Shown piece by piece: positions 17,440 to 25,750 of a DNA stretch of 38,638 nt. Each line of letters begins with the position of its first letter. The first letter of the stretch is position 1. The position numbers and the translations under genes are program-made. A model generated the notes under the pieces. It was not told the DNA's origin. It was given only the letters and a program-made list of their open reading frames with translations, and searched no databases. Source of the DNA: Acidovorax sp. (GTDB lineage: Bacteria > Pseudomonadota > Gammaproteobacteria > Burkholderiales > Burkholderiaceae_C); the NCBI RefSeq assembly GCF_027492855.1, contig NZ_JAPUDY010000101.1, positions 1 to 38,638 of the forward strand. The letters are read 5' to 3'.

Positions 17440-18039
17440 ATCGCTACTGAATTTCGTGATCGTCGCCACCGTGAAGAGCGCAAGCACCGCCTGAACCGTG
17501 AAATCATGGCCCCGGAAGTTCGTCTTTCCGGACCTGACAATGAGCCCCTGGGCGTTGTCAGCCTGATGGAAGCCTTGCGCATGGCAGGTGAGCTGGATGT
17601 GGATCTGGTGGAAATCGCTGCCACGGCGAACCCTCCGGTGTGCCGCCTCATGGACTACGGCAAGTTCAAGTACCAAGAGCAAAAGCGTGCGGCGGAAGCC
17701 AAAGCCAAGCAGACGGTCATTGAGATCAAGGAAGTCAAGTTCCGTCCCGGAACGGATGATGGCGACTACAACATCAAGATGCGCAATATCCGCCGCTTTT
17801 TGGCGGATGGCGACAAGTGCAAGATCACGCTGCGGTTTCGTGGCCGTGAAATCACGCACCAGGAGCTGGGGCTTGCGCTGCTCAATCGCATTCGCGACGA
17901 GCTGGGCGACACCATCATCATCGAGCAGTTTCCCAAGCTGGAAGGCCGCCAGATGATCATGATGATTGCGCCGGGCAAGAAGAAGCCCGCTGCCAAGCCA
18001 GCGGCCGAAGCAGCACCCGCATCGGGCGCTGCGGCCTGA
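17440..18039 (+). CDS. infC: Translation initiation factor IF-3, non-AUG start (ATC)
   Basis: A 199-residue IF-3, which binds the 30S subunit and checks start-codon pairing. The N-domain shows [20 protein letters not shown], then [20 protein letters not shown] and [10 protein letters not shown]; the C-domain shows [20 protein letters not shown] and [14 protein letters not shown]. The first in-frame ATG (17506) would start inside the N-domain. AAGGA (17427-17431) lies 8 nt before an ATC at 17440, and an in-frame TAA at 17425 blocks anything longer, so ATC is the likely start. IF-3 genes are known for rare AUU-type starts, allowing IF-3 to repress itself. A Lys/Ala tail ([20 protein letters not shown]) extends the C terminus. 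It lies 87 bp after thrS. Confidence 0.93.
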   Translation: MATEFRDRRHREERKHRLNREIMAPEVRLSGPDNEPLGVVSLMEALRMAGELDVDLVEIAATANPPVCRLMDYGKFKYQEQKRAAEAKAKQTVIEIKEVKFRPGTDDGDYNIKMRNIRRFLADGDKCKITLRFRGREITHQELGLALLNRIRDELGDTIIIEQFPKLEGRQMIMMIAPGKKKPAAKPAAEAAPASGAAA

Positions 18040-18130
18040 GGATGGGGCGGGTGGTTTGAAAATTTGAGGGCTGCGCCTGTTGCATCTGTGACGGCGTGGC
18101 GCTTGAAGGGGGTGTGCAAACACCGCCAAA

Positions 18131-18196
18131 CGAAAGGCGAAAGCCTTTCGACAAAAGTGGCTCGGGGCCAACAAGTTTGCAAATCGTTTTGCAAAC
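18131..18196 (+). promoter_or_regulatory. Structured infC-rpmI spacer, candidate L20 control site
   Basis: Two hairpins lie in the 189-bp spacer: CGAAAGGC-GAAA-GCCTTTCG (18131-18150, perfect 8-bp stem, GNRA loop) and GTTTGCAAA-TCG-TTTTGCAAAC (18175-18196). In other bacteria ribosomal protein L20 represses this operon through leader structures; such a role here is inferred. Confidence 0.5.
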
Positions 18197-18228
18197 GCCT
18201 CACGAGCACAAAGAAAAGGAGCATTCAC

Positions 18229-18432
18229 ATGCCCAAAATGAAGACCAAGAGCAGCGCGAAAAAACGTTTCCGCGTTCGTCCCGGTGGCACCGTCAAGCGC
18301 GGTCAAGCCTTCAAGCGTCACATCTTGACCAAGAAGACCACCAAGAACAAGCGCCACCTGCGTGGTGCAGTTGCTGTGCATGAGACCAATATGGGCTCTA
18401 TCGCACAAATGCTGCCCGGCATGGGCGTGTAA
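18229..18432 (+). CDS. rpmI: 50S ribosomal protein L35
   Basis: A 67-residue L35, a small basic protein of the large subunit. [20 protein letters not shown], then [20 protein letters not shown] and the end [17 protein letters not shown] match the family over its whole length. AAAAGGAG lies 7 nt before the ATG. It sits 25 bp before rplT, the conserved order of this operon. The spacer in front is long and structured, suggesting translational control. Confidence 0.96.
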   Translation: MPKMKTKSSAKKRFRVRPGGTVKRGQAFKRHILTKKTTKNKRHLRGAVAVHETNMGSIAQMLPGMGV

Positions 18433-18457
18433 TTAACGACGAACAAGGAGTACATAC

Positions 18458-18817
18458 ATGCCTCGCGTCAAACGTGGTGTAACGGCCCGTGCCCGTCACA
18501 AGAAAGTTCTCGCCCTTGCCAAGGGTTTCCGTGGTCGCCGCGGTAATGTCTATCGCATCGCCAAACAGGCGGTGATGAAGGCTGGGCAATATGCCTACCG
18601 TGACCGCCGCACCAAGAAGCGCGTGTTCCGCCAGTTGTGGATCGCCCGTATCAACGCCGCTGCCCGTGAACTGGGCCTGACCTACAGCCAGTTCGCCAAC
18701 GGCCTGAAGAAGGCTTCCATCGAGATCGACCGCAAGATGCTGGCCGACCTCGCAGTGCACGACAAGGCTGCCTTTGGCAGCATCGTTAACCAAGTCAAGG
18801 CCAAGCTGGCTGCTTGA
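18458..18817 (+). CDS. rplT: 50S ribosomal protein L20
   Basis: A 119-residue L20, which binds 23S rRNA early in large-subunit assembly. The N-terminal basic extension [20 protein letters not shown] and the globular part [20 protein letters not shown] then [20 protein letters not shown] are canonical, as is the length. AAGGAG stands 8 nt ahead of the ATG. In other bacteria L20 also represses its own operon, so the hairpins between infC and rpmI are a plausible target. Confidence 0.97.
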   Translation: MPRVKRGVTARARHKKVLALAKGFRGRRGNVYRIAKQAVMKAGQYAYRDRRTKKRVFRQLWIARINAAARELGLTYSQFANGLKKASIEIDRKMLADLAVHDKAAFGSIVNQVKAKLAA

Positions 18818-18829
18818 GTTCACGATGGG

Positions 18830-18908
18830 CAGCTATCTTCTTGATAGCTGCTTGCGCAATAACAGCAAGGGCTAGGGCTTGAAAAGGCACTAGCCCTTGT
18901 TTATTTTC
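18830..18908 (+). terminator. Paired hairpins in the rplT-pheS gap, terminator-like
   Basis: The first hairpin, CAGCTATC/GATAGCTG, belongs to the repeat family. The second has perfect 10-bp arms CAAGGGCTAG (18866-18875) and CTAGCCCTTG (18890-18899) with a T-rich tail, ending 11 bp before the pheS start. It may lower transcription into pheST. No Phe-rich leader peptide is present. Confidence 0.55.
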
Positions 18909-18918
18909 AAGAGTCGAT

Positions 18919-19971
18919 ATGAACGAGTTGGATTCCCTGGTCGAAAGCGCGAAAGAGCTGTTTGCGCAAAGCGCCACCCCCGCTGATCTGGAAAACGCCA
19001 AGGCACAGTTTCTGGGCAAGTCGGGCCGTGTGACCGAGCTCATGAAGGGCATGGCGCAGCTTCCCGTCGAGGAAAAAAAGTCCCGCGGCGCTGCCATCAA
19101 CGTTGCCAAGCAGGCCATCGAAGCCGCCTTGACCGCGCGCCGCCAGGCGCTGGCCGATGCGGAGCTGCAAGTACAGCTCAAGGCCGAAGCCCTGGACGTG
19201 AGCTTGCCGGGGCGCCAACGCGGCCAAGGCGGGTTACACCCCGTATCGCTCACGCTCGAACGCATTCAGGGCATCTTTGGTTCCATGGGCTTTGACGTGG
19301 CCGAAGGCCCCGAGATCGAGACCGACTGGTTCAATTTCACCGCGCTGAACACGCCTGAAGACCATCCCGCGCGTTCCATGCACGACACGTTTTACGTGGA
19401 GGGCGGCACTGCCACCGCCCCCAACCTGCTGCGCACACACACCAGCCCCATGCAGATCCGCCATGCGGTGCAGCATGTCAAGCAGCACCGAACGCTGCTC
19501 GACGCGGGCCAGCCCATGCCCGAGATCCGTGTGATCGCCCCTGGCCGCACCTACCGTGTGGACAGCGACGCCACACACTCGCCCATGTTCCACCAGTGCG
19601 AAGGCCTGTGGGTGGGCGAGAACGTGAGTTTCAAGGACCTCAAGGTCATCTTCACGGCTTTCTGCCGCACTTTCTTCGAAAGCGACGACCTGGTGCTGCG
19701 CTTTCGCCCCAGCTTCTTCCCGTTCACCGAGCCCAGTGCCGAGATCGACATCCAGTTCCAGACCGGCCCACTGGCTGGCCGCTGGCTGGAGGTGGCCGGT
19801 TCGGGCCAGGTGCACCCGAACGTGGTGCGCAACATGGGGCTGGACCCCGAGAAGTACATCGGCTTTGCCTTTGGCATGGGGCCTGACCGCCTGACCATGT
19901 TGCGCTATGGCGTGAATGACCTGCGCCTGTTCTTTGACGGCGACATCCGCTTTCTGTCGCAGTTCCAGTAA
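18919..19971 (+). CDS. pheS: Phenylalanyl-tRNA synthetase alpha subunit
   Basis: A 350-residue class II catalytic subunit of the (alpha-beta)2 PheRS. An N-terminal coiled-coil (about residues 1-95, rich in Ala, Glu and Lys) binds tRNA. Motif 1 region: [20 protein letters not shown] and [11 protein letters not shown]. Motif 2 region: [20 protein letters not shown]. Motif 3: [20 protein letters not shown]. The ATG follows GAGTCGAT directly, so the ribosome-binding site is weak. pheT follows after 123 bp that hold a long double hairpin. Confidence 0.97.
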   Translation: MNELDSLVESAKELFAQSATPADLENAKAQFLGKSGRVTELMKGMAQLPVEEKKSRGAAINVAKQAIEAALTARRQALADAELQVQLKAEALDVSLPGRQRGQGGLHPVSLTLERIQGIFGSMGFDVAEGPEIETDWFNFTALNTPEDHPARSMHDTFYVEGGTATAPNLLRTHTSPMQIRHAVQHVKQHRTLLDAGQPMPEIRVIAPGRTYRVDSDATHSPMFHQCEGLWVGENVSFKDLKVIFTAFCRTFFESDDLVLRFRPSFFPFTEPSAEIDIQFQTGPLAGRWLEVAGSGQVHPNVVRNMGLDPEKYIGFAFGMGPDRLTMLRYGVNDLRLFFDGDIRFLSQFQ

Positions 19972-19982
19972 CGCAAAAAGGT

Positions 19983-20068
19983 GAGCTGCCAGCGCTTGTA
20001 TTCATTCCATTTCAATGCTTTTTGATATTCAAATCAAGCATTGACAAGCGCAAGCAGCTCTCTTTTTA
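19983..20068 (+). repeat. Long nested palindrome between pheS and pheT
   Basis: The outer arms GAGCTGCCAGCGCTTGT (19983-19999) and ACAAGCGCAAGCAGCTC (20044-20060) pair at 15 of 17 positions. An inner pair CAATGCTT/AAGCATTG is perfect. A T-rich tract (tcttttta) follows, so it could also act as a leaky terminator. The outer arms belong to the same repeat family as the other copies. Confidence 0.7.
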
Positions 20069-20094
20069 AGAGCAAACGCTAAAGAGTCTTCACT

Positions 20095-22542
20095 ATGCAA
20101 TTTCCCGAGTCCTGGTTGCGCGAATTCTGCAACCCACCCCTGAGCACCCAAGAACTGGCCGACACCCTGACGATGGCAGGCCTGGAGGTCGAAGAACTGC
20201 GCCCCGTGGCACCGCCTTTCACCAAGATCGTGGTGGGCGAGATCAAGGAGGCCGTGCAGCACCCCGACGCCGACCGCCTGCGCGTGTGCCAGGTGGACGT
20301 AGGGCAGGGTGCCTTGCTCAACATCGTGTGCGGCGCACCCAATGCCCGCGTGGGCATCAAGGTGCCCTGCGCCATGGTGGGCGCCGAGCTGCCGCCCGGC
20401 GACGATGGCAAGCCTTTTCTCATCAAGGTGGGCAAGCTGCGCGGCGTGGAAAGCCAGGGCATGCTGTGCTCGGCGCGCGAGCTCAAGCTGTCGGAAGACC
20501 ATGGCGGCCTGCTGGAGCTGGACGCCTCGGCCCCCGTGGGCCAGGACATCCGCGAGCACCTGAACCTGGACGACACGCTGTTCACCCTGAAGCTCACGCC
20601 CAATCTGGCGCATTGCCTGAGCGTGTATGGCATTGCCCGCGAAGTGTCGGCCCTGACGGGCGCGCCGCTGAAGCAGCCCACGTTCCCCGCCGTGGGCGCC
20701 CAACTGGCCGACAAGCTGCCCGTGAAGGTGAGCGCTCCGGACCTGTGTGGCCGCTTTTCTGGCCGCATCGTGCGCAATGTGAACACCCGCACGACCACGC
20801 CGCAGTGGATGCTGGACCGCCTGGCGCGCTGTGGCCAGCGCGGCGTGTCGCCGCTGGTGGATATTTCGAACTATGTGATGTTCGAGTTCGGCCGTCCCTC
20901 GCATATTTTTGACCTGGACAAGATCCACGGCGGCCTTCATGTCCGCTGGGGCCAACCGGGCGAGCAGCTCAAGCTGCTCAATGGCAACACCATCACCGTG
21001 GATGACAAGGTGGGAGTGATCGCTGACGACAACCAGGTCGAATCGCTGGCCGGCATCATGGGTGGTGATGCGACGGCGGTGTCTGACGACACGAAGCACA
21101 TCTACATCGAGGCCGCTTTCTGGTGGCCCAAGGCGGTGGCAGGGCGCTCGCGCCGCTTCAATTTCTCGACCGATGCGGGCCACCGCTTCGAGCGCGGTGT
21201 GGACCCGAGCCTCACGGTGGAGCACATCGAGCGCATCACCCAGTTGGTCATCGACATCTGCGGCACGCCTGATACCGCGTGTGGCCCCATGGACGACCAG
21301 TCGGTCAACCTGCCGGTGCCACAGCCTGTCACGCTGCGCGTGGCGCGCGCCGCCAAGGTCATCGGCATGCCGCTCACGCAAGAGCAGTGTGCGGGCGCTC
21401 TGCAGCGCCTGGGCCTGCCCGTGGTGCAGGGCGAAGGCACGCTCACCGTGACGCCACCGGCCTACCGTTTTGACATCGCGATCGAGGAAGATCTGATCGA
21501 AGAAGTCGCGCGCATGGTGGGCTACAACAACCTGCCCACCACACCACCCCTGGCCCCCATCACGCCCAAGCTGGCGCTGGAGGCCACGCGCAGCCCGTTT
21601 GCCGCGCGCCGCGCCCTTGCCGGGCTGGGTTACCAGGAAACCATCAATTTCAGCTTTGTGGAAGATCGCTGGGAGCAGGAACTGGCGGGCAACGCCCAGC
21701 CCATCAAGCTGCTCAACCCAATTGCCAGCCAGATGAGCGTCATGCGCTCGACGCTGTTGGGTTCTTTGCTACAAGTTTTGAAGTTCAACCTGGACCGCAA
21801 GGCCGAGCGCGTGCGTGTGTTCGAACTGGGCCGCGTGTTCCTGCGCGATGCAACCGTGCGCAACACTGACACGACGGTGGAAGGTTTTCATCAGCCCATG
21901 CGGGTTGCCGGTATCGCCTATGGCCCGGGCGACATGCTGCAGTGGGGCCGCAAGGAGCAGTCCATCGACTTCTTCGATGTGAAGGGCGATGTGGAAGCGT
22001 TGCTGGCTCCGTTGCAGGCGAGCTTCGAGCCCGCCACCCATCCCGCCATGCACCCTGGCCGCTGCGCCCGCGTGCTGGTGCAAGGCCGTGCCATCGGTTT
22101 CGTGGGCGAGTTGCACCCGCAGTGGCGCCAGTCCTGGGATCTGCCCCAGGCCCCCGTGATGTTCGAGCTGGAGCTGGACGCCGTGCTGCAGCGTGTGGTG
22201 CCGCAGTTCAAGCCCGTGGCCAAACACCAGGCCGTGGAGCGCGACCTGGCCGTGGTGGTGGCAGAGCGCGTAACGCATGCCGACATCATGGCGGCGGTGC
22301 AGCAGGCCGTTCCCGGCGCCATGCTGCGCTCGGCCGTGCTGTTCGACGTGTACCGCCCCAAGGCCCTGCGTGCAGGGGAGGAAGCCCCTGCGGGCGGCTT
22401 GGCGCAAGGTAAAAAAGGCCTGACTGTGCGGCTGATTTTGGGCCGTGACGAAGCCACGTTGACGGAGGCCGAGATCGAGGCCACCGTGCAGGCTGTGGTG
22501 GCGCAGTTGGCAGAGCGCACGGGTGCAAAGCTGCGTGTTTGA
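20095..22542 (+). CDS. pheT: Phenylalanyl-tRNA synthetase beta subunit
   Basis: An 815-residue PheRS beta chain. The N-terminal domains include MQFPESWLREFCNPPLSTQE and the EMAP-like tRNA-binding domain (about residues 40-150: VVGEIKEAVQHPDADRLRVC, GAPNARVGIKVPCAMVG, GMLCSARELKLSEDHGGLLE). The B3/B4 editing domain follows (LVDISNYVMFEFGRPSHIFD), then B5 and the catalytic-like fold (RFERGVDPSLT; YRFDIAIEEDLIEEVARMVG), and a C-terminal FDX-ACB domain (KHQAVERDLAVVVAERVTHA). Length is typical (E. coli 795). It holds the Tyr-editing site and forms the enzyme with PheS. ihfA follows after 24 bp. Confidence 0.97.
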   Translation: MQFPESWLREFCNPPLSTQELADTLTMAGLEVEELRPVAPPFTKIVVGEIKEAVQHPDADRLRVCQVDVGQGALLNIVCGAPNARVGIKVPCAMVGAELPPGDDGKPFLIKVGKLRGVESQGMLCSARELKLSEDHGGLLELDASAPVGQDIREHLNLDDTLFTLKLTPNLAHCLSVYGIAREVSALTGAPLKQPTFPAVGAQLADKLPVKVSAPDLCGRFSGRIVRNVNTRTTTPQWMLDRLARCGQRGVSPLVDISNYVMFEFGRPSHIFDLDKIHGGLHVRWGQPGEQLKLLNGNTITVDDKVGVIADDNQVESLAGIMGGDATAVSDDTKHIYIEAAFWWPKAVAGRSRRFNFSTDAGHRFERGVDPSLTVEHIERITQLVIDICGTPDTACGPMDDQSVNLPVPQPVTLRVARAAKVIGMPLTQEQCAGALQRLGLPVVQGEGTLTVTPPAYRFDIAIEEDLIEEVARMVGYNNLPTTPPLAPITPKLALEATRSPFAARRALAGLGYQETINFSFVEDRWEQELAGNAQPIKLLNPIASQMSVMRSTLLGSLLQVLKFNLDRKAERVRVFELGRVFLRDATVRNTDTTVEGFHQPMRVAGIAYGPGDMLQWGRKEQSIDFFDVKGDVEALLAPLQASFEPATHPAMHPGRCARVLVQGRAIGFVGELHPQWRQSWDLPQAPVMFELELDAVLQRVVPQFKPVAKHQAVERDLAVVVAERVTHADIMAAVQQAVPGAMLRSAVLFDVYRPKALRAGEEAPAGGLAQGKKGLTVRLILGRDEATLTEAEIEATVQAVVAQLAERTGAKLRV

Positions 22543-22566
22543 TGATGTTCAAAGGGGGGTGATGCC

Positions 22567-22893
22567 ATGATTGAATTTGCCGTTGAAAGCCTGGAGACAC
22601 CGGCGCTGACCAAGGCCCAACTGGCGGACTTGTTGTTTGATCAGATCGGGTTGAACAAGCGCGAGTCCAAGGACATGATTGACGCGTTCTTCGACCTGAT
22701 TGCCCAAAGCCTGGTGGAGGGCAAGGACATCAAACTCTCAGGCTTTGGCAACTTCCAGATCCGCACCAAGGCACCACGCCCTGGGCGCAATCCGCGCACA
22801 GGCGAGGCGATTCCGATCAAGGCGCGCCGTGTGGTGACCTTTCATGCCAGCAGCAAGCTCAAGGAGCAGATCCAGACAGCGGCTGTTGTGTGA
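22567..22893 (+). CDS. ihfA: Integration host factor alpha subunit
   Basis: A 108-residue HU/IHF-family protein that bends DNA as a heterodimer with IhfB. The DNA-intercalating beta-arm tip [14 protein letters not shown] is present, with the core [20 protein letters not shown] and [14 protein letters not shown]. The N terminus is about ten residues longer than E. coli IhfA. AAAGGGGGGTG is the ribosome-binding site. Its place after pheT is conserved in many proteobacteria and identifies the alpha subunit. Confidence 0.95.
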   Translation: MIEFAVESLETPALTKAQLADLLFDQIGLNKRESKDMIDAFFDLIAQSLVEGKDIKLSGFGNFQIRTKAPRPGRNPRTGEAIPIKARRVVTFHASSKLKEQIQTAAVV

Positions 22894-22990
22894 ACTTTTG
22901 TCGATTTTGTTGCCAAGATGAAATGGATGGCTGGCGAGATCTGCGTGTCTGCAGTACGCTTGTCGGCTTTCCGGTTTGAATCTGCATTCC

Positions 22991-23425
22991 ATGGGCACCA
23001 CCCTTCCTTCCATCCCTGCCAAGCGATACTTCACGATTGGTGAGGTGGCGGAGTTGTGCGGCGTCAAGCCCCACGTGCTGCGGTATTGGGAGCAGGAGTT
23101 CACGCAGTTGCGCCCCATGAAGCGGCGAGGCAACCGGCGCTATTACCAGCACCATGAAGTGCTCATGATCCGCCGCATCCGGGATTTGCTGTACGACCAG
23201 GGCTTCACCATCAGCGGAGCCCGTAACCGCCTTCAGGAGCTGGCGCATTCCGCGCGCGGCGAGTCTGAGGAAAATGCCTCGACCGAGTCTTTCGAGAACG
23301 AGTTGCCAAGCATGTTGGTGGATAGCGCGCGTGATCTGTCGATTGCTGCAACAGGCTTCGCACTGGACTCCAACGCAGTACGCAAAGAATTATTTGAGAT
23401 TCGCGCGCTGCTTTCTCCGAACTGA
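22991..23425 (+). CDS. MerR-family transcriptional regulator
   Basis: A 144-residue MerR-type regulator. The winged-helix DNA-binding domain is YFTIGEVAELCGVKPHVLRY followed by WEQEFTQLRPMKRRGNRRYY, then a dimerisation helix (LMIRRIRDLLYDQGFTISGA). The C-terminal part is short and acidic, without the metal-binding cysteines of metalloregulators, so it is of the small MerR type that commonly follows ihfA in this operon. The ATG at 22991 is taken as start; an in-frame TTG at 22976 is possible, and neither has a clear ribosome-binding site. The target is unknown. The tRNA-Pro gene follows after 30 bp. Confidence 0.88.
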   Translation: MGTTLPSIPAKRYFTIGEVAELCGVKPHVLRYWEQEFTQLRPMKRRGNRRYYQHHEVLMIRRIRDLLYDQGFTISGARNRLQELAHSARGESEENASTESFENELPSMLVDSARDLSIAATGFALDSNAVRKELFEIRALLSPN

Positions 23426-23438
23426 GGTTTTTTCTGCA

Positions 23439-23444
23439 TATAAT
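23439..23444 (+). promoter_or_regulatory. -10 element for tRNA-Pro
   Basis: A perfect TATAAT lies 11 bp before the tRNA 5' end, overlapping the region just after the merR stop. No good -35 is seen at the standard spacing. Confidence 0.6.
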
Positions 23445-23455
23445 CTAAGTCTTGT

Positions 23456-23532
23456 CGGCGTGTAGCGCAGCCTGGTAGCGCACTTGCATGGGGTGCAAGG
23501 GGTCGCGAGTTCGAATCCCGCCACGCCGACCA
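23456..23532 (+). tRNA. tRNA-Pro (anticodon GGG)
   Basis: The 77-nt cloverleaf is complete. The acceptor stem CGGCGTG/CACGCCG is perfect, discriminator A, encoded CCA. The D-arm contains AGCGCAGCCTGGTAGCGC. The anticodon arm CTTGC-ATGGGGT-GCAAG gives anticodon GGG. The T-arm contains GTTCGAATC. The GGG isoacceptor reads CCC and CCU proline codons. Confidence 0.97.
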
Positions 23533-23543
23533 TTGATAGCAAA

Positions 23544-23574
23544 AGCCCAGAATCGAAAGGTTCTGGGCTTTTTT
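23544..23574 (+). terminator. Intrinsic terminator after tRNA-Pro
   Basis: The 9-bp stem AGCCCAGAA/TTCTGGGCT with an 8-nt loop is followed by six T, 12 bp after the tRNA. Confidence 0.92.
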
Positions 23575-23626
23575 GCTTTTCGTCTTTCGAAAGCAAAGCG
23601 CCCACAGTGGGCCAACAAGGATCTTC

Positions 23627-23938
23627 ATGATCGATGGACTGGTGGCCGGAAGGCTCTATGGAGACACCGAGCAGCGCTCCGACAAGGCGGGCAAGACGTT
23701 CACGCTGGCCAAGGTGCGGGCCACAACGGCAGATGGGGAGCTGTTGTTCGTCAACGTGATTGCGTTCGACGCGCAGGTGTGTACCGCCATGCAGGGCTTT
23801 CGGGAGGGCGATTCTGTGGCCTTGTCAGGCAGCCTCACCCCCCGTGTCTGGACCGACAAACAAGGCAATGCCCGGCCTGCGCTGGACATGGTGGCGCACC
23901 GGGTGATTGGTGTGCCCGATGTTGAACACGGGCGTTGA
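23627..23938 (+). CDS. Short single-stranded-DNA-binding (SSB/OB-fold) protein
   Basis: A 103-residue OB-fold protein similar to the DNA-binding core of SSB but without the acidic C-terminal interaction tail. Motifs: MIDGLVAGRLYGDTEQRS, KTFTLAKVRATTADGELLFV, NVIAFDAQVCTAMQGFREGD and VALSGSLTPRVWTDKQGNAR. AAGGA lies 7 nt before the ATG. It cannot be the main cellular SSB without the tail, so it is probably an accessory paralogue, or PriB-like. The next gene starts 42 bp downstream, in the direction of the copper-efflux operon, but no functional link is evident. Confidence 0.75.
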   Translation: MIDGLVAGRLYGDTEQRSDKAGKTFTLAKVRATTADGELLFVNVIAFDAQVCTAMQGFREGDSVALSGSLTPRVWTDKQGNARPALDMVAHRVIGVPDVEHGR

Positions 23939-23979
23939 ACTTCCTTGTGACCAAGGACTCCACATACACTCATTGTCCT

Positions 23980-24381
23980 ATGGTCCACAACCGCCGCCTC
24001 CGCCTGATCACAGTGTGTCTCGCACTGATCAGTCTGCTGTTCATGCAGCTGGCGGTGGCAAGCTATGCCTGCCCGGGCGCGCAATCTTCCTGGATTGCTG
24101 ATAGGGCGGCCATGGCCGAGGCGGGAATGCCTTGCGCCGAAACCATGTCGCTGCGCATGGACGGCGAGCAGCCCCATCTGTGCCAAGCCCACTGCCAGGC
24201 AAACCAACAAACCGCAGACAAGTACGAACTGCCTGCGCTGGCATCCGCAGCCCTGGCGGACATCGCCTACACGCCCTTCATTGCACCAGCCGTATCCGAG
24301 AAAGCGCCTGTTCAGTCGCCGCTCTTGATGCGCTCCACAGCCCCGCCTTTGGCCGTGCAGCACTGCTGCTTTCGCATTTGA
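23980..24381 (+). CDS. Exported Cys/His-containing protein preceding cusCBA
   Basis: A 133-residue protein with an N-terminal signal peptide (RLRLITVCLALISLLFMQLA then VASYAC). The mature part is rich in Cys and His: PCAETM, HLCQAHCQ and the terminal QHCCFRI. These could bind Cu(I) or Ag(I) in the periplasm. It is not a family I can name with certainty. A GTG at 23947 is an alternative start, but the signal peptide favours the ATG at 23980. Position 76 bp ahead of cusC in the same direction suggests a role in copper or silver handling; this is inference from context and composition. Confidence 0.65.
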   Translation: MVHNRRLRLITVCLALISLLFMQLAVASYACPGAQSSWIADRAAMAEAGMPCAETMSLRMDGEQPHLCQAHCQANQQTADKYELPALASAALADIAYTPFIAPAVSEKAPVQSPLLMRSTAPPLAVQHCCFRI

Positions 24382-24457
24382 CATCCCAGACCGTCTGAGC
24401 GTTGCCTGAGGCACTTCGAGTGCCCCGGCAGCTTGTTCTTCGTTGTCTGGAGATGAC

Positions 24458-25750
24458 ATGTCTTGTTTGCCTTTGGCCCGCTGGTGGGTCGCTGCTGCCA
24501 TGGCGGCAGCCTTGATCGTGCCCGCCTGGGCCGGCACATCCGATGAACCCCTGACCCTGAGCGAAGCGCTGGCCCTGGCTGCCGTGCGGTCGCAACAACT
24601 CGTGGCCAACCGGGCCGCGGCGGCCGCGTCGCGGAACATGGCCGTTGCGGCGGGCCAATTGCCAGACCCCATTCTCAAGCTCGGTGTGGACAACCTCCCG
24701 CTGAACGGGCCGGACCGGCTGAGCTTGTCGCGCGACTTCATGACCATGCGGCGCATTGGTGTGGCGCAGGAGTTACCCGGCGCGCAAAAGCGCCAACTGC
24801 GCACTGAGCGCTTCGAGCGCGAAGCCGATCTTTTTGTCGCCCAAGGCCAGATGAGCCTGGCCAACCTCCGGCGGGACACTGCTCTCGCATGGATCGAGCG
24901 TTACTACACCCAGCAGATGCGGGACTTGGTGCTGCGACAGATCGAGGAGACCAAGGTCCAGGTCCAGTCGGTCGAGTCTGGTTTTGCCATTGGGCGAAGC
25001 AGCCAGGCCGACGTGTTTGCAGCGCGGTCTGCCCTTGTCCTGCTGGAAGACCGCTTGAGCACGGTGAACAAGCAGCAACAAAACGCTGCCTTGACTCTCG
25101 CCCGATGGATAGGCCCGGACGCCGAGCGGCCGGCCGCCGATGCCCCAGCCTGGCAGGCGAGCCCGCTTGAAGAGGGTCGGCTGCAGGAGCACATCCTGCT
25201 CCATCCCGATCTGCTGGTGCTCAAGGCGCAGGTGGATGCCGCCCAGGCCGACTCGCGGCTGGCTGAGGCCAACAAAAAATCCGACTGGAGCGTCGAGGTG
25301 ATGTACGGCCAGCGCGGCTCTGCGTACTCGAACATGCTCTCCGTCGGCGTTTCGATTCCCTTGCAATGGGACCGGGCCAACCGGCAGGACCGTGAACTCG
25401 CGGCCAAGCTGTCCATGGTGGACGAAGCACGCGCCAAGTACGAGGACATGCTGCGAAGCCATGAAGCCGAGGTGCGCAGCCTGCTCAATGACTGGCAAAC
25501 CGGCAAGAGCCGGGTCGTTCGCCATCAGGGCGAGCTGATTCCTTTGGCTAAACAGCGCTCACAAGCAGCGCTGACGGGATATCGCACAGGCAAGGTAGAC
25601 CTTGTCGCTGCCCTGACTGCACGCCGCGATGAGATCGACGCTCGCATGCAGGCGCTCTTTGTCGAGATGGAAACAGCCAGGAGCTGGGCCCAACTGAACT
25701 TTCTTTCCCCCAGCGACAACCTTGCCACGCCAGCCCAGGAGAAATCATGA
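24458..25750 (+). CDS. cusC: CusC-like outer-membrane efflux channel (TolC family)
   Basis: A 430-residue TolC-family outer-membrane protein. The signal peptide ends at PAWAGTSDEP, followed by LTLSEALALAAVRSQQLVAN, the typical first OEP repeat, and a second repeat near LQEHILLHPDLLVLKAQVDA. Long coiled-coil helices make the periplasmic tunnel. The ATG at 24458 has GGAG six nt upstream; an earlier in-frame TTG is ignored. It forms the exit duct of the tripartite Cu(I)/Ag(I) exporter. Its stop overlaps the cusB start as ATGA, so the genes are translationally coupled. No cusRS two-component pair is visible in the window. Confidence 0.9.
   Translation: MSCLPLARWWVAAAMAAALIVPAWAGTSDEPLTLSEALALAAVRSQQLVANRAAAAASRNMAVAAGQLPDPILKLGVDNLPLNGPDRLSLSRDFMTMRRIGVAQELPGAQKRQLRTERFEREADLFVAQGQMSLANLRRDTALAWIERYYTQQMRDLVLRQIEETKVQVQSVESGFAIGRSSQADVFAARSALVLLEDRLSTVNKQQQNAALTLARWIGPDAERPAADAPAWQASPLEEGRLQEHILLHPDLLVLKAQVDAAQADSRLAEANKKSDWSVEVMYGQRGSAYSNMLSVGVSIPLQWDRANRQDRELAAKLSMVDEARAKYEDMLRSHEAEVRSLLNDWQTGKSRVVRHQGELIPLAKQRSQAALTGYRTGKVDLVAALTARRDEIDARMQALFVEMETARSWAQLNFLSPSDNLATPAQEKS

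Noticed and set aside
18827-18875. Possible Phe leader peptide before pheS (ATG GGC AGC TAT ...)
   Set aside because: The frame has no Phe codon and lies in a repeat copy, so pheM-type attenuation is not supported.
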